10,700 nucleotides of DNA from Dysgonamonadaceae bacterium (GTDB lineage: Bacteria > Bacteroidota > Bacteroidia > Bacteroidales > Azobacteroidaceae): contig JAIRMF010000148.1 of NCBI GenBank assembly GCA_031258895.1, positions 1 through 10,700 on the forward strand. Reading direction: 5' to 3'. The first letter of the stretch is position 1. Every line of letters begins with the position of its first letter. The notes beneath the pieces are model-generated. The model was given only the letters and a program-made list of their open reading frames with translations, searched no databases and was not told where the DNA came from. Shown here in pieces: positions 1 to 6,859 of this stretch. The position numbers and the translations under genes are program-made.

Positions 1-1
1 G

Positions 2-43
2 ATTGTTCGCAGTGGCAGCTCGGTAGCAAAAGTGGTGCTCTAA
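2..43 (+). CDS. C-terminal tail of a probable type IX-secreted protein (partial)
   Basis: Only the last 13 codons and the TAA stop lie in the window; the rest is beyond the left edge. The tail reads IVRSGSSVAKVVL. This resembles the end of type A sorting domains in proteins exported by the Bacteroidota type IX secretion system, which often finish with a beta strand like YIVRV, a turn rich in Gly and Ser, and a final K-V-V/I-hydrophobic strand. A hairpin terminator begins 28 bases after the stop, which supports a real gene end in this frame. The other two plus frames stop at 22-24 and 52-54 and give no recognisable tail. The identification rests on a very short stretch, so the function of the protein cannot be stated. 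Confidence 0.42.
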   Translation: MVRSGSSVAKVVL

Positions 44-70
44 CAGGTCAGTGAATCTTTTGAATGTGAA

Positions 71-113
71 AAAGTCTTCAAAGCCGGAAACGGCCTTGGA
101 GACTTTCTCTTTT
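71..113 (+). terminator. Intrinsic terminator of the left-edge gene, possibly bidirectional
   Basis: The arms at 71-86 and 91-106 form a 16-position stem with one G-T wobble and one A-C mismatch, closed by a GAAA tetraloop (87-90). It is followed by CTCTTTT on the plus strand. On the minus strand the same hairpin is followed by five T, so it may also act as a back-up terminator for the efflux operon coming from the right. Confidence 0.7.
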
Positions 114-137
114 AGAGGCTTCTCAAAAGCCCCCCAC

Positions 138-176
138 AAAAAGAAGGCGCGCCAACCATTACATCAACGCGCCTTC
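138..176 (-). terminator. Intrinsic terminator of the efflux operon
   Basis: GAAGGCGCG (143-151) and CGCGCCTTC (168-176) form a perfect 9-base-pair stem with a 16-base loop. Read on the minus strand, the stem is followed by five T (138-142). It lies 22 bases past the stop of the last gene in the minus-strand operon, where a rho-independent terminator is expected. Confidence 0.8.
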
Positions 177-198
177 CATTATATACCCTTCCCGTTCG

Positions 199-492
199 CT
201 ATACCCACTTCTCAACTCCCCATACAAACGCCCTAAGACCCTGAGACTCCGCCTCCATATCAATCTCGTGAAGCCGGCGAAGCAAAACATCTACCTTGTC
301 ATCCATGACAACCGTCAAAATAGCAGAATTTAACGTCGGCCACGCATGATCTCCGTAATGCGGCTCGCCTCGATAACTCCCACGACCCTGTACAGATTCC
401 CATAACGTGAAACCTCTGATATTAAGGTGGCCCAGCAATTCCAATATCAACTCCCCATATGCCTGATTGTAAGTTATAAATACTGTTTTCAT
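199..492 (-). CDS. PII-like small protein associated with RND efflux (PG0541-like)
   Basis: A 97-residue soluble protein with no signal peptide or membrane segment, so it should be cytoplasmic. It opens with a beta strand (MKTVFITYNQ), followed by a helix, then a Gly/Arg-rich loop GRGSYRGEPHYGDH at about residues 36-49, a strand NSAILTVVMDD, and a helix around DVLLRRLHEID. This beta-alpha-beta order with a GRG-type loop matches PII-like signalling folds. From memory it resembles the family named after PG0541 of Porphyromonas gingivalis, which sits beside an RND pump in the same order as here. Its start lies 9 bases after the RND stop, so it is co-transcribed and probably translationally coupled. 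The ligand and role are unknown; sensing a metabolite or metal, or tuning the pump, are inferences. The ATG at 492 is the only sensible start. Confidence 0.85.
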   Translation of the reverse strand: MKTVFITYNQAYGELILELLGHLNIRGFTLWESVQGRGSYRGEPHYGDHAWPTLNSAILTVVMDDKVDVLLRRLHEIDMEAESQGLRAFVWGVEKWV

Positions 493-501
493 GTGATTAT
501 A

Positions 502-3500
502 TTATTTGTTTCCTGTCATTATACGTCTCCTCGTCTTCTTACGCTCACGATTCACTCCGTTAGCACCGAAAATCGAGTAAAGTGCCGGTACATAAAGTAA
601 GGTCAGAATGGTAGACAAAGTCAGACCGCCAACAACCGCAATACCCATCGGCTGCCACATCTCTGACCCCGACCCGCGAGGAATAGCCATCGGAATCATA
701 CCCAATACAGTCGTCGCTGTAGTCATCAAAATAGGACGAAGACGAGACCGACCGGCCGAAATAACTGCCCTGTCTATCGACATCCCACGCTCCCTGTTCA
801 AATTAATATAGTCGATAAATACTATCCCGTTCTTAACCACAATCCCGATCAACATAACCATCCCTATCATCGACATCAACGATATAGGCTGGCCGGTGAG
901 AACAAGGGCAAGAACAACTCCCGCTACACCAAAAGTGAGAGACAAAACAATAATAAACGGATACGTCAAAGATTCAAACTGAGCAGCCGTAACGATGTAA
1001 ACCAGCAAAATACACATGATCATCAATAAACCCAAATCCCCAAAAGTGTCCTGCTGGTCCTCATAAGACCCACCAATGCCGACGCCAACCTCAGTCGGTA
1101 TCTTGCCCTCATCACGCATCCGGTCGATAACACCTCCGGCAGCAGCCACAACATCACTCAAGGCCGCCTTGTAAAGAGTCCCCGACACCTTTATGATTCG
1201 TTCCCTGTTCTGACGGTCTATCTGAGGCAAAGAAAAATGCTCCACTACCCTACCCAACTCACGTACCTTGACCGCAGCGCCGGAAGAAGTGTAAACCGTA
1301 ATATTCTCAATATCCTCAATCGACTGCCGTCTGGCCTCCTCATAACGTACAACAATGTCATATTCGTCGCCATCTTCCCTGTATTTCGATGTATAAAAAC
1401 CGTTTATCCGGTTGCGAACATAATTCGCCGCCGTCGCCAAATTCAATCCGTTCTCCGCCAATTTCTCGCGGTCAAACTCAACACGATATTCCGTGCGATA
1501 ATCCTGACGACTAACAACTACGTCCCGTAAACCGTTGATCTCCGATAACCTCGCCTTCATCTCTGCCGCTATCGCATCGGTAACAGACAAATCGTATCCG
1601 AAAATCTCTATCTCCAAATCACTCGCCCCAGTACCCATCATGCCTCCGGAACCGCCAGGAGTCACTATAAACTTGTAAAGCTCCGGCATATACGAAAACT
1701 CCCGACGCATCCGATCACTGATCTCGTATATCGAAACATCACGCTCCGAAGGCTCACAACACCTGATCATAAACGTTATCATGTTCGACGCATTCTCATT
1801 CATCGCCGCAAAAGTGTTGTTCTCATCAGCCTGGCCGACCCGAAACTGTAAAGTGCGTATTTCGTCCGGATAAACAGCGTGCATAATACTGTCAATACGA
1901 AGCGCCGAAGCCCTGGCAACCTCCATCCGAGTACCGGTCGGAAGATAAACAGAGGCCTGTATAATACTGTTGTCTGAAGACGGCATGAAGTCAAACTTGA
2001 GAACCCGACAGCCAGGTATCATGATGATGGCAAAAACCGAGAAACAAACAAGAAAAGTCTTGACACGATGACGTACACACAAACTTATAAGATTAGCATA
2101 ACCATTGTCCAACTTGTCGAGAAACACCTTTATAGGAGCATGAAGCCTGTCGAAAAACCGGCCCTGAGTGCTCGTCAAACGAAGCATCTGAGAACAAAGC
2201 ATCGGAGTAAGAGATAGAGCAACAATGAGTGAAACAGTGATCATGATGGTAACCATCCAACCTAATTCCCCAAAAATAACACCAGCCATGCCGGTCGTCA
2301 TAGTCAACGGTACGAAGACGGCAAGAATGGTCAGAGTGGAAGCTATAACGGCAACCCCTACCTCGTTCGTTGCATAAATCGCCGCCTGCTTGGGTGGACT
2401 GCCGCGTTCAATGTGTTTCGTAATGTTCTCCAAAACCACAATAGCATCGTCAACAACAAGACCAATGGCGATAGTCAAAGAAGATAAAGAAATAATATTC
2501 AATGAACTGCCCGATACCATCAGATAAATAAACGACGCTATCAACGAAATCGGAATGGCAAGAATAATGATAACCGTAGCCCGCCAACGCCCGAGAAAAA
2601 ACATCACAACAAAAATCACAAAAACACCCGCCAAAAGAATAGTCTCCGACAATGAACCTATCGACTCGTTGATGAAATCCGAAGTGTCCATCATGAGCGA
2701 AAGATTGATGTCGGGAGGCAAAGTCTTAACTATCTCCGGAATACGCTCGTTCACAATCTTCGCTATCTCAACCGTGTTAGCTCCGGATTGCTTCTGGACA
2801 ATAATCATCGCCCCCTTAACACCATCAGTATAAGCCTCCTGAATACGCTGCTGCAAACCGTCCCGAATGTTGGCAACATCTCGCAAATAAATATTCCGAC
2901 CTTCACGACTCGCAAGAACTATGCCCGATAACTGACCGGAAGACTTGTATTCCCCCTCTATCCGAAGAGAATATGTAGACGTCCCAACATCAAAACTTCC
3001 TGCCGGTACGTTTAGATTTTCAGACTGTATAGCCTGCGAAATCTGCTCCACCGTAAGGTTATACGCCTCCAACTTTTCAGGTATGACGTTGACCTCTATC
3101 TGGCGCTGCGGAGCGCCGGCAATAGTAACCGCGCCAACGCCCGGAATACGGTTAAGAGGATTGCCGACACGCTCGTCAAGAATCTTATAAAGTCCGTTAA
3201 CACTCTCCTTTGCCGTCGCAGTGTAAATAACAACAGGCATCATATCGGTCGAAAACTTGTAAATGATAGGAGTCGAAATGTCATCCGGCAACTGAGACTT
3301 AACCATGTCTATTTTGTCCCTCACATCGTTCGTCGCTATATCGATGTCGGAACCGTAGTTAAGTTCAACGGTGACTATCGACATGTTATCTTTCGACTGT
3401 GACGTCAGTTTCTTCAAATTCTCAACCGTGTTCAGTGTATTCTCAAGCGGCCTGGTAACGTTCGTCTCAACGTCCGAAGCGCTCGCACCGGGATAAGCCA

Positions 3501-3645
3501 CAATGACCGACAACTGGTTGGTCTCTATTTCCGGAAACAAATCAACCGGTAATCTCGTGTACGAAAAAATACCGAAAATGGCTATGCCGACAAAAATTAA
3601 TGCAGTCGTTACCGGTTTTTTTACTGCTGTTGAATATAAACTCAT
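502..3645 (-). CDS. RND-family multidrug efflux permease (AcrB/HAE1-like inner-membrane antiporter)
   Basis: This is the energy-coupling pump of a tripartite efflux system. It takes substrates from the inner membrane or periplasm in exchange for protons and passes them to the outer-membrane channel. Its 1047 residues are full family length. TM1 lies near residues 11-29, followed by a large periplasmic loop (about 30-330), the TM2-TM6 cluster (about 335-495), TM7 near 528-545, a second periplasmic loop to about 865, and TM8-TM12 to about 1025. The proton-relay residues are intact: the Asp pair at 399-400 in GLVVDDAIVVLEN (TM4) and Lys938 in GIVVKNGIVFIDY (TM10). The Asp pair plus the small-molecule pump layout favour the drug-exporting HAE1 branch over the metal-exporting CzcA branch. 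The C-terminus is a basic cytoplasmic tail (NRERKKTRRRIMTGNK). An AAGGA-like ribosome site lies just before the ATG. Exported substrates cannot be predicted from sequence alone. Confidence 0.96.
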   Translation of the reverse strand: MSLYSTAVKKPVTTALIFVGIAIFGIFSYTRLPVDLFPEIETNQLSVIVAYPGASASDVETNVTRPLENTLNTVENLKKLTSQSKDNMSIVTVELNYGSDIDIATNDVRDKIDMVKSQLPDDISTPIIYKFSTDMMPVVIYTATAKESVNGLYKILDERVGNPLNRIPGVGAVTIAGAPQRQIEVNVIPEKLEAYNLTVEQISQAIQSENLNVPAGSFDVGTSTYSLRIEGEYKSSGQLSGIVLASREGRNIYLRDVANIRDGLQQRIQEAYTDGVKGAMIIVQKQSGANTVEIAKIVNERIPEIVKTLPPDINLSLMMDTSDFINESIGSLSETILLAGVFVIFVVMFFLGRWRATVIIILAIPISLIASFIYLMVSGSSLNIISLSSLTIAIGLVVDDAIVVLENITKHIERGSPPKQAAIYATNEVGVAVIASTLTILAVFVPLTMTTGMAGVIFGELGWMVTIMITVSLIVALSLTPMLCSQMLRLTSTQGRFFDRLHAPIKVFLDKLDNGYANLISLCVRHRVKTFLVCFSVFAIIMIPGCRVLKFDFMPSSDNSIIQASVYLPTGTRMEVARASALRIDSIMHAVYPDEIRTLQFRVGQADENNTFAAMNENASNMITFMIRCCEPSERDVSIYEISDRMRREFSYMPELYKFIVTPGGSGGMMGTGASDLEIEIFGYDLSVTDAIAAEMKARLSEINGLRDVVVSRQDYRTEYRVEFDREKLAENGLNLATAANYVRNRINGFYTSKYREDGDEYDIVVRYEEARRQSIEDIENITVYTSSGAAVKVRELGRVVEHFSLPQIDRQNRERIIKVSGTLYKAALSDVVAAAGGVIDRMRDEGKIPTEVGVGIGGSYEDQQDTFGDLGLLMIMCILLVYIVTAAQFESLTYPFIIVLSLTFGVAGVVLALVLTGQPISLMSMIGMVMLIGIVVKNGIVFIDYINLNRERGMSIDRAVISAGRSRLRPILMTTATTVLGMIPMAIPRGSGSEMWQPMGIAVVGGLTLSTILTLLYVPALYSIFGANGVNRERKKTRRRIMTGNK

Positions 3646-3661
3646 AATCCTTTACCGTTAA

Positions 3662-4675
3662 TTATTCTATTATTTCTACTTCCGTACCGTCAACAAGTCT
3701 CGTATGACCGTCTATAACCACAATATCGCCGGCCTTGATACCCGACACAATCTCATACAAATCTCCAATATGCCGGCCCGGCTCAACCTTATTATAGCGA
3801 GCAACACCCGATTCGACCGTGAAAACATACTTGTCGTTAGACCCGGACTGCTTAATCACAGCCCTGTCCGGTACTACAATATTTTCTTCCGTCCCAAAAT
3901 TAACAAATACGCGTGCATACATTCCGGGCCTGACTTTCATGTCACGATTGTTGATCGTAACTTCCGCACCGAAGGTATGAGACGCTGCGTCAATGGTCGG
4001 ATAAACAAGTGTGACTTTGCCTTCAAACGTCTCCTCGCCGTAAGTTTCAAGTTTTATTTTGACGGTCATTCCGATGTGTACCTTTGTGAAATACGTCTCC
4101 GAAACGTTGATCAGCGCCTTTACCGGACTGAGCTGCTGTACGGTCAGAATGGCTTTTTGCCCGAACACATCGCCGTTGTCGTAATTGCGAGCCGTAACCG
4201 TGCCGTTGATAGGACTTAAAAGCTTGGTATTTTCGTTAATGTTGTTGATGACGGCTTTCAGTACGTCAATTTGCGTTTTAATCTGGTCTACCTGCTGTAA
4301 AGCCATGCCTCCTGCCTTATACAACTCACGGTAACGGATATGGTCGCGTTCAAGGTTAGCAAGCTGAGTGTTCTGTTGACGTAAATTCGAAGAATCCATC
4401 TGTACAAGCAGTTGCCCTTTCTTTACCTGATCGCCGACTTCAACGAAAATTTTTTCTATTCGACCCGGCGTCGCCGGCGTAATCTGGTTTACAACACCGG
4501 CCTCTACGGTAGCCGTGTAGGTCGAGATGCGCTCTATGGGTTGCAAACTCGCAGGCACAGTTCTGACCTTGACTTTCGTTTCTTTTGTTTCTCCCTGTTT
4601 TTCGCTCCCTGCGCAAGCAAAGAGCAAACTCGCAAGTGCGAGAGTTAATGATTTGAATGTAACGTTACTTTTCAT
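3662..4675 (-). CDS. RND efflux periplasmic adaptor, lipoprotein (membrane fusion protein)
   Basis: This adaptor bridges the RND pump and the TolC-type channel across the periplasm. The 337-residue protein begins with a lipoprotein signal peptide ending in LLFA-C, with Cys21 as the acylated residue, so it is probably anchored in the inner membrane by lipid. Next come the first lipoyl half (about 60-95, with GRIEKIFVEVGDQVKKG), a short alpha-helical hairpin (about 96-150), the second lipoyl half (about 151-180, with SPINGTVTARNYDNGD), a beta-barrel domain (about 186-265) and a membrane-proximal domain to the end. The helical hairpin is shorter than in E. coli AcrA, which is common among Bacteroidota adaptors. 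It lies 27 bases after the TolC-like gene and 16 before the RND gene, and all three should be made together. Its synonymous codon use changes part-way through (see findings). Confidence 0.94.
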   Translation of the reverse strand: MKSNVTFKSLTLALASLLFACAGSEKQGETKETKVKVRTVPASLQPIERISTYTATVEAGVVNQITPATPGRIEKIFVEVGDQVKKGQLLVQMDSSNLRQQNTQLANLERDHIRYRELYKAGGMALQQVDQIKTQIDVLKAVINNINENTKLLSPINGTVTARNYDNGDVFGQKAILTVQQLSPVKALINVSETYFTKVHIGMTVKIKLETYGEETFEGKVTLVYPTIDAASHTFGAEVTINNRDMKVRPGMYARVFVNFGTEENIVVPDRAVIKQSGSNDKYVFTVESGVARYNKVEPGRHIGDLYEIVSGIKAGDIVVIDGHTRLVDGTEVEIIE

Positions 4676-4702
4676 CGTTTCTGTTAATTTATTGTATTCA
4701 AT

Positions 4703-6076
4703 TTATTTTGTGATTTGTATTTCCGACCCGAGCACCTTATCCAGATCGGTCTTTGCGGAGAGATAGGATGCGATAGCTTGGTTATATGAGAGTTGCGATT
4801 GTGTCAGCGCTAAGGAAGCGTTTTGCAGTTCAAGTACTGTTCCTATCCCCTCCTCGTATCGTTTTGAAGATATTGCATAACCTTTTTGCGCTAACTGTTC
4901 ATTTTTCTTTGCCGATTCTACCTGTTTTGCCGACTTGTTCATATTGTCGACGGCAGTACGAATCTGCAATTCTATGGAACTTATAAGGTTGTCGCGCTGA
5001 ATATCCATCTGTTGAATCTGTATCGCAATTTGTTTCTCTTTTGCCGTATTGGTGAATATTCCGGTGATCGGTACGTTGAGTTGCAAACCGACTATCAAAC
5101 CCTGTGAGTACCACTCGTTTGATGCGTTAACCTGAATCGGCATCTGTCCGAAATTGATGCTTGTAGCGCGGTTTCCTGTGCCTGCGTAAGTGTAATTACC
5201 ATAGAAAGCAAGTTTCGGCATACTTTGCGTTTTTTGCAGGGACAGTGTTTTTTGCAGTTGCAGTTTTTGAATGTGGAGCTGTTTTAAATCGGTATTGCCG
5301 TAGGTTGAAAGGTTATCCGCACTGTTTGTAAGGGCAATTTCATTTTCGTATTCGTTCAGATTTCCTTCGAGTGCGATCTGTGTAGAGGCGTCAATTCCCA
5401 TCAGAAGTTTGAGATAGAGTTTTGAGCGTTCGATACCGTTTTTTACCTCCAGCAAGTTGGGTTGCAAATTTTTCATTTGAACTTCGGCGGAAATAACGTC
5501 GTATTCGGCGTTCAAGCCAAGGTCGAAACGTTTTTTGGCTGTACGGTAAACTTCTTCCGCGTTCGAGTAGCCGTCTTGCAGAGTACGATATGAATCCTGT
5601 GCCAGGAGGATGTCGTAATAGGTTTTTGTCACATCGCTACGGAGAGTAATTTTGGAGGCATGAGCTTTTTCTACTGCCATTTGCATGTCAAGTTCTGTCA
5701 TCTGGATAGTTTTCCAGAGTGAAGGTGCAAACAGGGGTAGCGACAACTGTAAGCCAGCCTGTGCCGTGAAGTCGGTAGGCGAATCCATTATTTGCCCCAT
5801 CATCGACATTGACGCTGATTTGACGTACTTTCCAGCCTGACCGGTAGCTTCTAAAGAGGGGATCAGACCGTACCACGCGCCTTTTTTTGCATAGTCTACT
5901 TTTCTGATTTCCTTTTCGGCAATTTTTACCGTCGGGCTTTCGCTGAGCGCTATTTCGACAGCGCGGTTGAGCGTCAGAACTATTTCCTGTTTTTCGTTGT
6001 TCTGCGCTTTGATGCTTGCCGGTAGAAATATTACGGCAAGGGTAAGACCAATTTTTTTAAATGGAATCAATTTCAT
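4703..6076 (-). CDS. TolC-family outer-membrane efflux channel
   Basis: This is the outer-membrane exit duct of the tripartite pump. The 457-residue precursor has an N-terminal signal peptide with basic residues, a hydrophobic core and a likely cleavage after SIKA (residue 24). The mature protein shows the internal duplication of the outer-membrane efflux protein family. The first repeat begins near LTLNRAVEIALSESPTVKIAEKEIRK and contains the helix with AEYDVISAEVQMKNLQ. The second contains the matching helix with EEGIGTVLELQNASLALTQS near the C-terminus. Long Gln/Lys/Glu-rich helices fit the periplasmic alpha barrel. No lipobox is present, so unlike OprM-type channels it is probably not a lipoprotein. 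The gene starts 9 bases after the TetR stop. Its codon third positions favour A and C, unlike the RND gene further along the same transcript. Confidence 0.94.
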   Translation of the reverse strand: MKLIPFKKIGLTLAVIFLPASIKAQNNEKQEIVLTLNRAVEIALSESPTVKIAEKEIRKVDYAKKGAWYGLIPSLEATGQAGKYVKSASMSMMGQIMDSPTDFTAQAGLQLSLPLFAPSLWKTIQMTELDMQMAVEKAHASKITLRSDVTKTYYDILLAQDSYRTLQDGYSNAEEVYRTAKKRFDLGLNAEYDVISAEVQMKNLQPNLLEVKNGIERSKLYLKLLMGIDASTQIALEGNLNEYENEIALTNSADNLSTYGNTDLKQLHIQKLQLQKTLSLQKTQSMPKLAFYGNYTYAGTGNRATSINFGQMPIQVNASNEWYSQGLIVGLQLNVPITGIFTNTAKEKQIAIQIQQMDIQRDNLISSIELQIRTAVDNMNKSAKQVESAKKNEQLAQKGYAISSKRYEEGIGTVLELQNASLALTQSQLSYNQAIASYLSAKTDLDKVLGSEIQITK

Positions 6077-6085
6077 ATTCTTACA

Positions 6086-6694
6086 TTATATTAGTTTATT
6101 ATCAATTATTTCGTCGATACGGTTATTTCCTTTTGAGGTTGCTATTCCTCGTATGAATGTAAGCGTCATTGCGTTAACGCAGTCGGATAGAGGGTACCGG
6201 TCTGTGGGCAGGTTTTCGTCTTCCATCAGTGTTTTGAATTGTCGTTTGAGCAGGAAGAGCAGTATTTCGAACGGAATGTCATTACGGATCAGGCCTTGTC
6301 TTACGCCTTTTTCGAATAGCGGGATGAAGCTTGAGATTTTTTGGTGTTGTCTGGCTTCGAGTCGGTCATAGAGGGGTCGGTGGTATTTTCGCATGTCATG
6401 TACTACGGAACGTGCCATGTACCACGTGGCGGACAATAGCTTTGAATGGAGATGCAGCAGTGTATCGATCACGTTATCGCTTTTTTCGGTAATTGATGCG
6501 AGTTCGCGGTCTGTACGTTCGGCGTGAGCGAAGATACAATGTTCTAGAAGTTCGTCTTTATCGTTAAATATCTCATAGAGAGTACGTTTAGATATACCCA
6601 TACCGATTGCTATATCTGACATTGTGACGCTTTTTATCCCGTTACTGAAGAAACGTTCGGAGGCGTTTTTTATTATTCTTTGCTTCATATTCAT
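6086..6694 (-). CDS. TetR/AcrR-family transcriptional regulator
   Basis: A 202-residue one-component regulator. The N-terminal DNA-binding domain (about residues 4-52) contains the helix-turn-helix TMSDIAIGMGISKRTLYEIF followed by NDKDELL, the typical TetR signature. The C-terminal helical part is variable, as expected for a ligand pocket and dimer interface, and gives no clue to the ligand. The gene is first in the operon and lies 9 bases before the TolC-like gene, so it is co-transcribed with the pump. By analogy with AcrR-type proteins it probably represses its own promoter at 6729-6758 and is released by a pump substrate; this is inferred. A second in-frame ATG lies at codon 3 (position 6688), and either could be used because neither has a strong ribosome site. 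Confidence 0.93.
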   Translation of the reverse strand: MNMKQRIIKNASERFFSNGIKSVTMSDIAIGMGISKRTLYEIFNDKDELLEHCIFAHAERTDRELASITEKSDNVIDTLLHLHSKLLSATWYMARSVVHDMRKYHRPLYDRLEARQHQKISSFIPLFEKGVRQGLIRNDIPFEILLFLLKRQFKTLMEDENLPTDRYPLSDCVNAMTLTFIRGIATSKGNNRIDEIIDNKLI

Positions 6695-6728
6695 AGTAAT
6701 CGAGTTGAATACTTTCGTAATCCGGCTG

Positions 6729-6758
6729 CAAAGGTACGCAAAACTTTCAGAAAAGAAA
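6729..6758 (-). promoter_or_regulatory. Predicted Bacteroidota promoter of the TetR-efflux operon
   Basis: On the minus strand the -7 element TACCTTTG (6729-6736) matches the Bacteroidota consensus TAnnTTTG exactly. A -33-like TTTC (6755-6758, one mismatch to TTTG) lies 18 bases upstream. The -7 box ends 34 bases before the TetR start codon, giving a short leader. The leader contains an imperfect inverted repeat at 6708-6721 that could be an operator (weak). Confidence 0.65.
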
Positions 6759-6787
6759 TAGTTTTATACGTTTATATCCGGTTAAAC

Positions 6788-6818
6788 TTTGTTAAATATA
6801 AAAAAAGCCTTACCTTTG
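6788..6818 (+). promoter_or_regulatory. Predicted Bacteroidota promoter of glmS
   Basis: TTTG (6788-6791) and TACCTTTG (6811-6818) are separated by 19 bases, an exact fit to the -33/-7 consensus of the Bacteroidota primary sigma factor. Transcription should begin near 6823-6826, leaving a leader of about 35 bases. That is too short for a glmS ribozyme, which in any case is known from Gram-positive lineages. Confidence 0.78.
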
Positions 6819-6859
6819 TCTTTTAATTAATGTAAGAAATACTTTTAATACAATGAATT

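Noticed and set aside
51..236. Plus-strand open frame of 61 codons between the left-edge gene and the efflux operon
   Set aside because: It runs through both terminator hairpins and into the end of the PII-like gene, has no recognisable content, and is better explained as a chance frame.
3704..4219. Plus-strand open frame of 171 codons
   Set aside because: It lies entirely antisense to the well-supported adaptor gene, has no family resemblance and is a by-product of that gene's composition.
4676..4702. A replication origin at the skew change
   Set aside because: The only non-coding sequence near the change is 27 bases. Near-matches to a DnaA box (TTATCCAGA at 4737-4745, TTATCCGCA at 5313-5321) are isolated, imperfect and inside the TolC-like gene, and no dnaA or other origin-linked gene is present.
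5967..6371. Plus-strand open frame of 134 codons
   Set aside because: It is antisense to the start of the TolC-like gene and the end of the TetR gene, both of which have clear family signatures.
6819..6859. A glmS ribozyme or riboswitch in the glmS leader
   Set aside because: The leader after the predicted promoter is only about 35 bases, too short for the ribozyme, and this regulator is not known from Bacteroidota.
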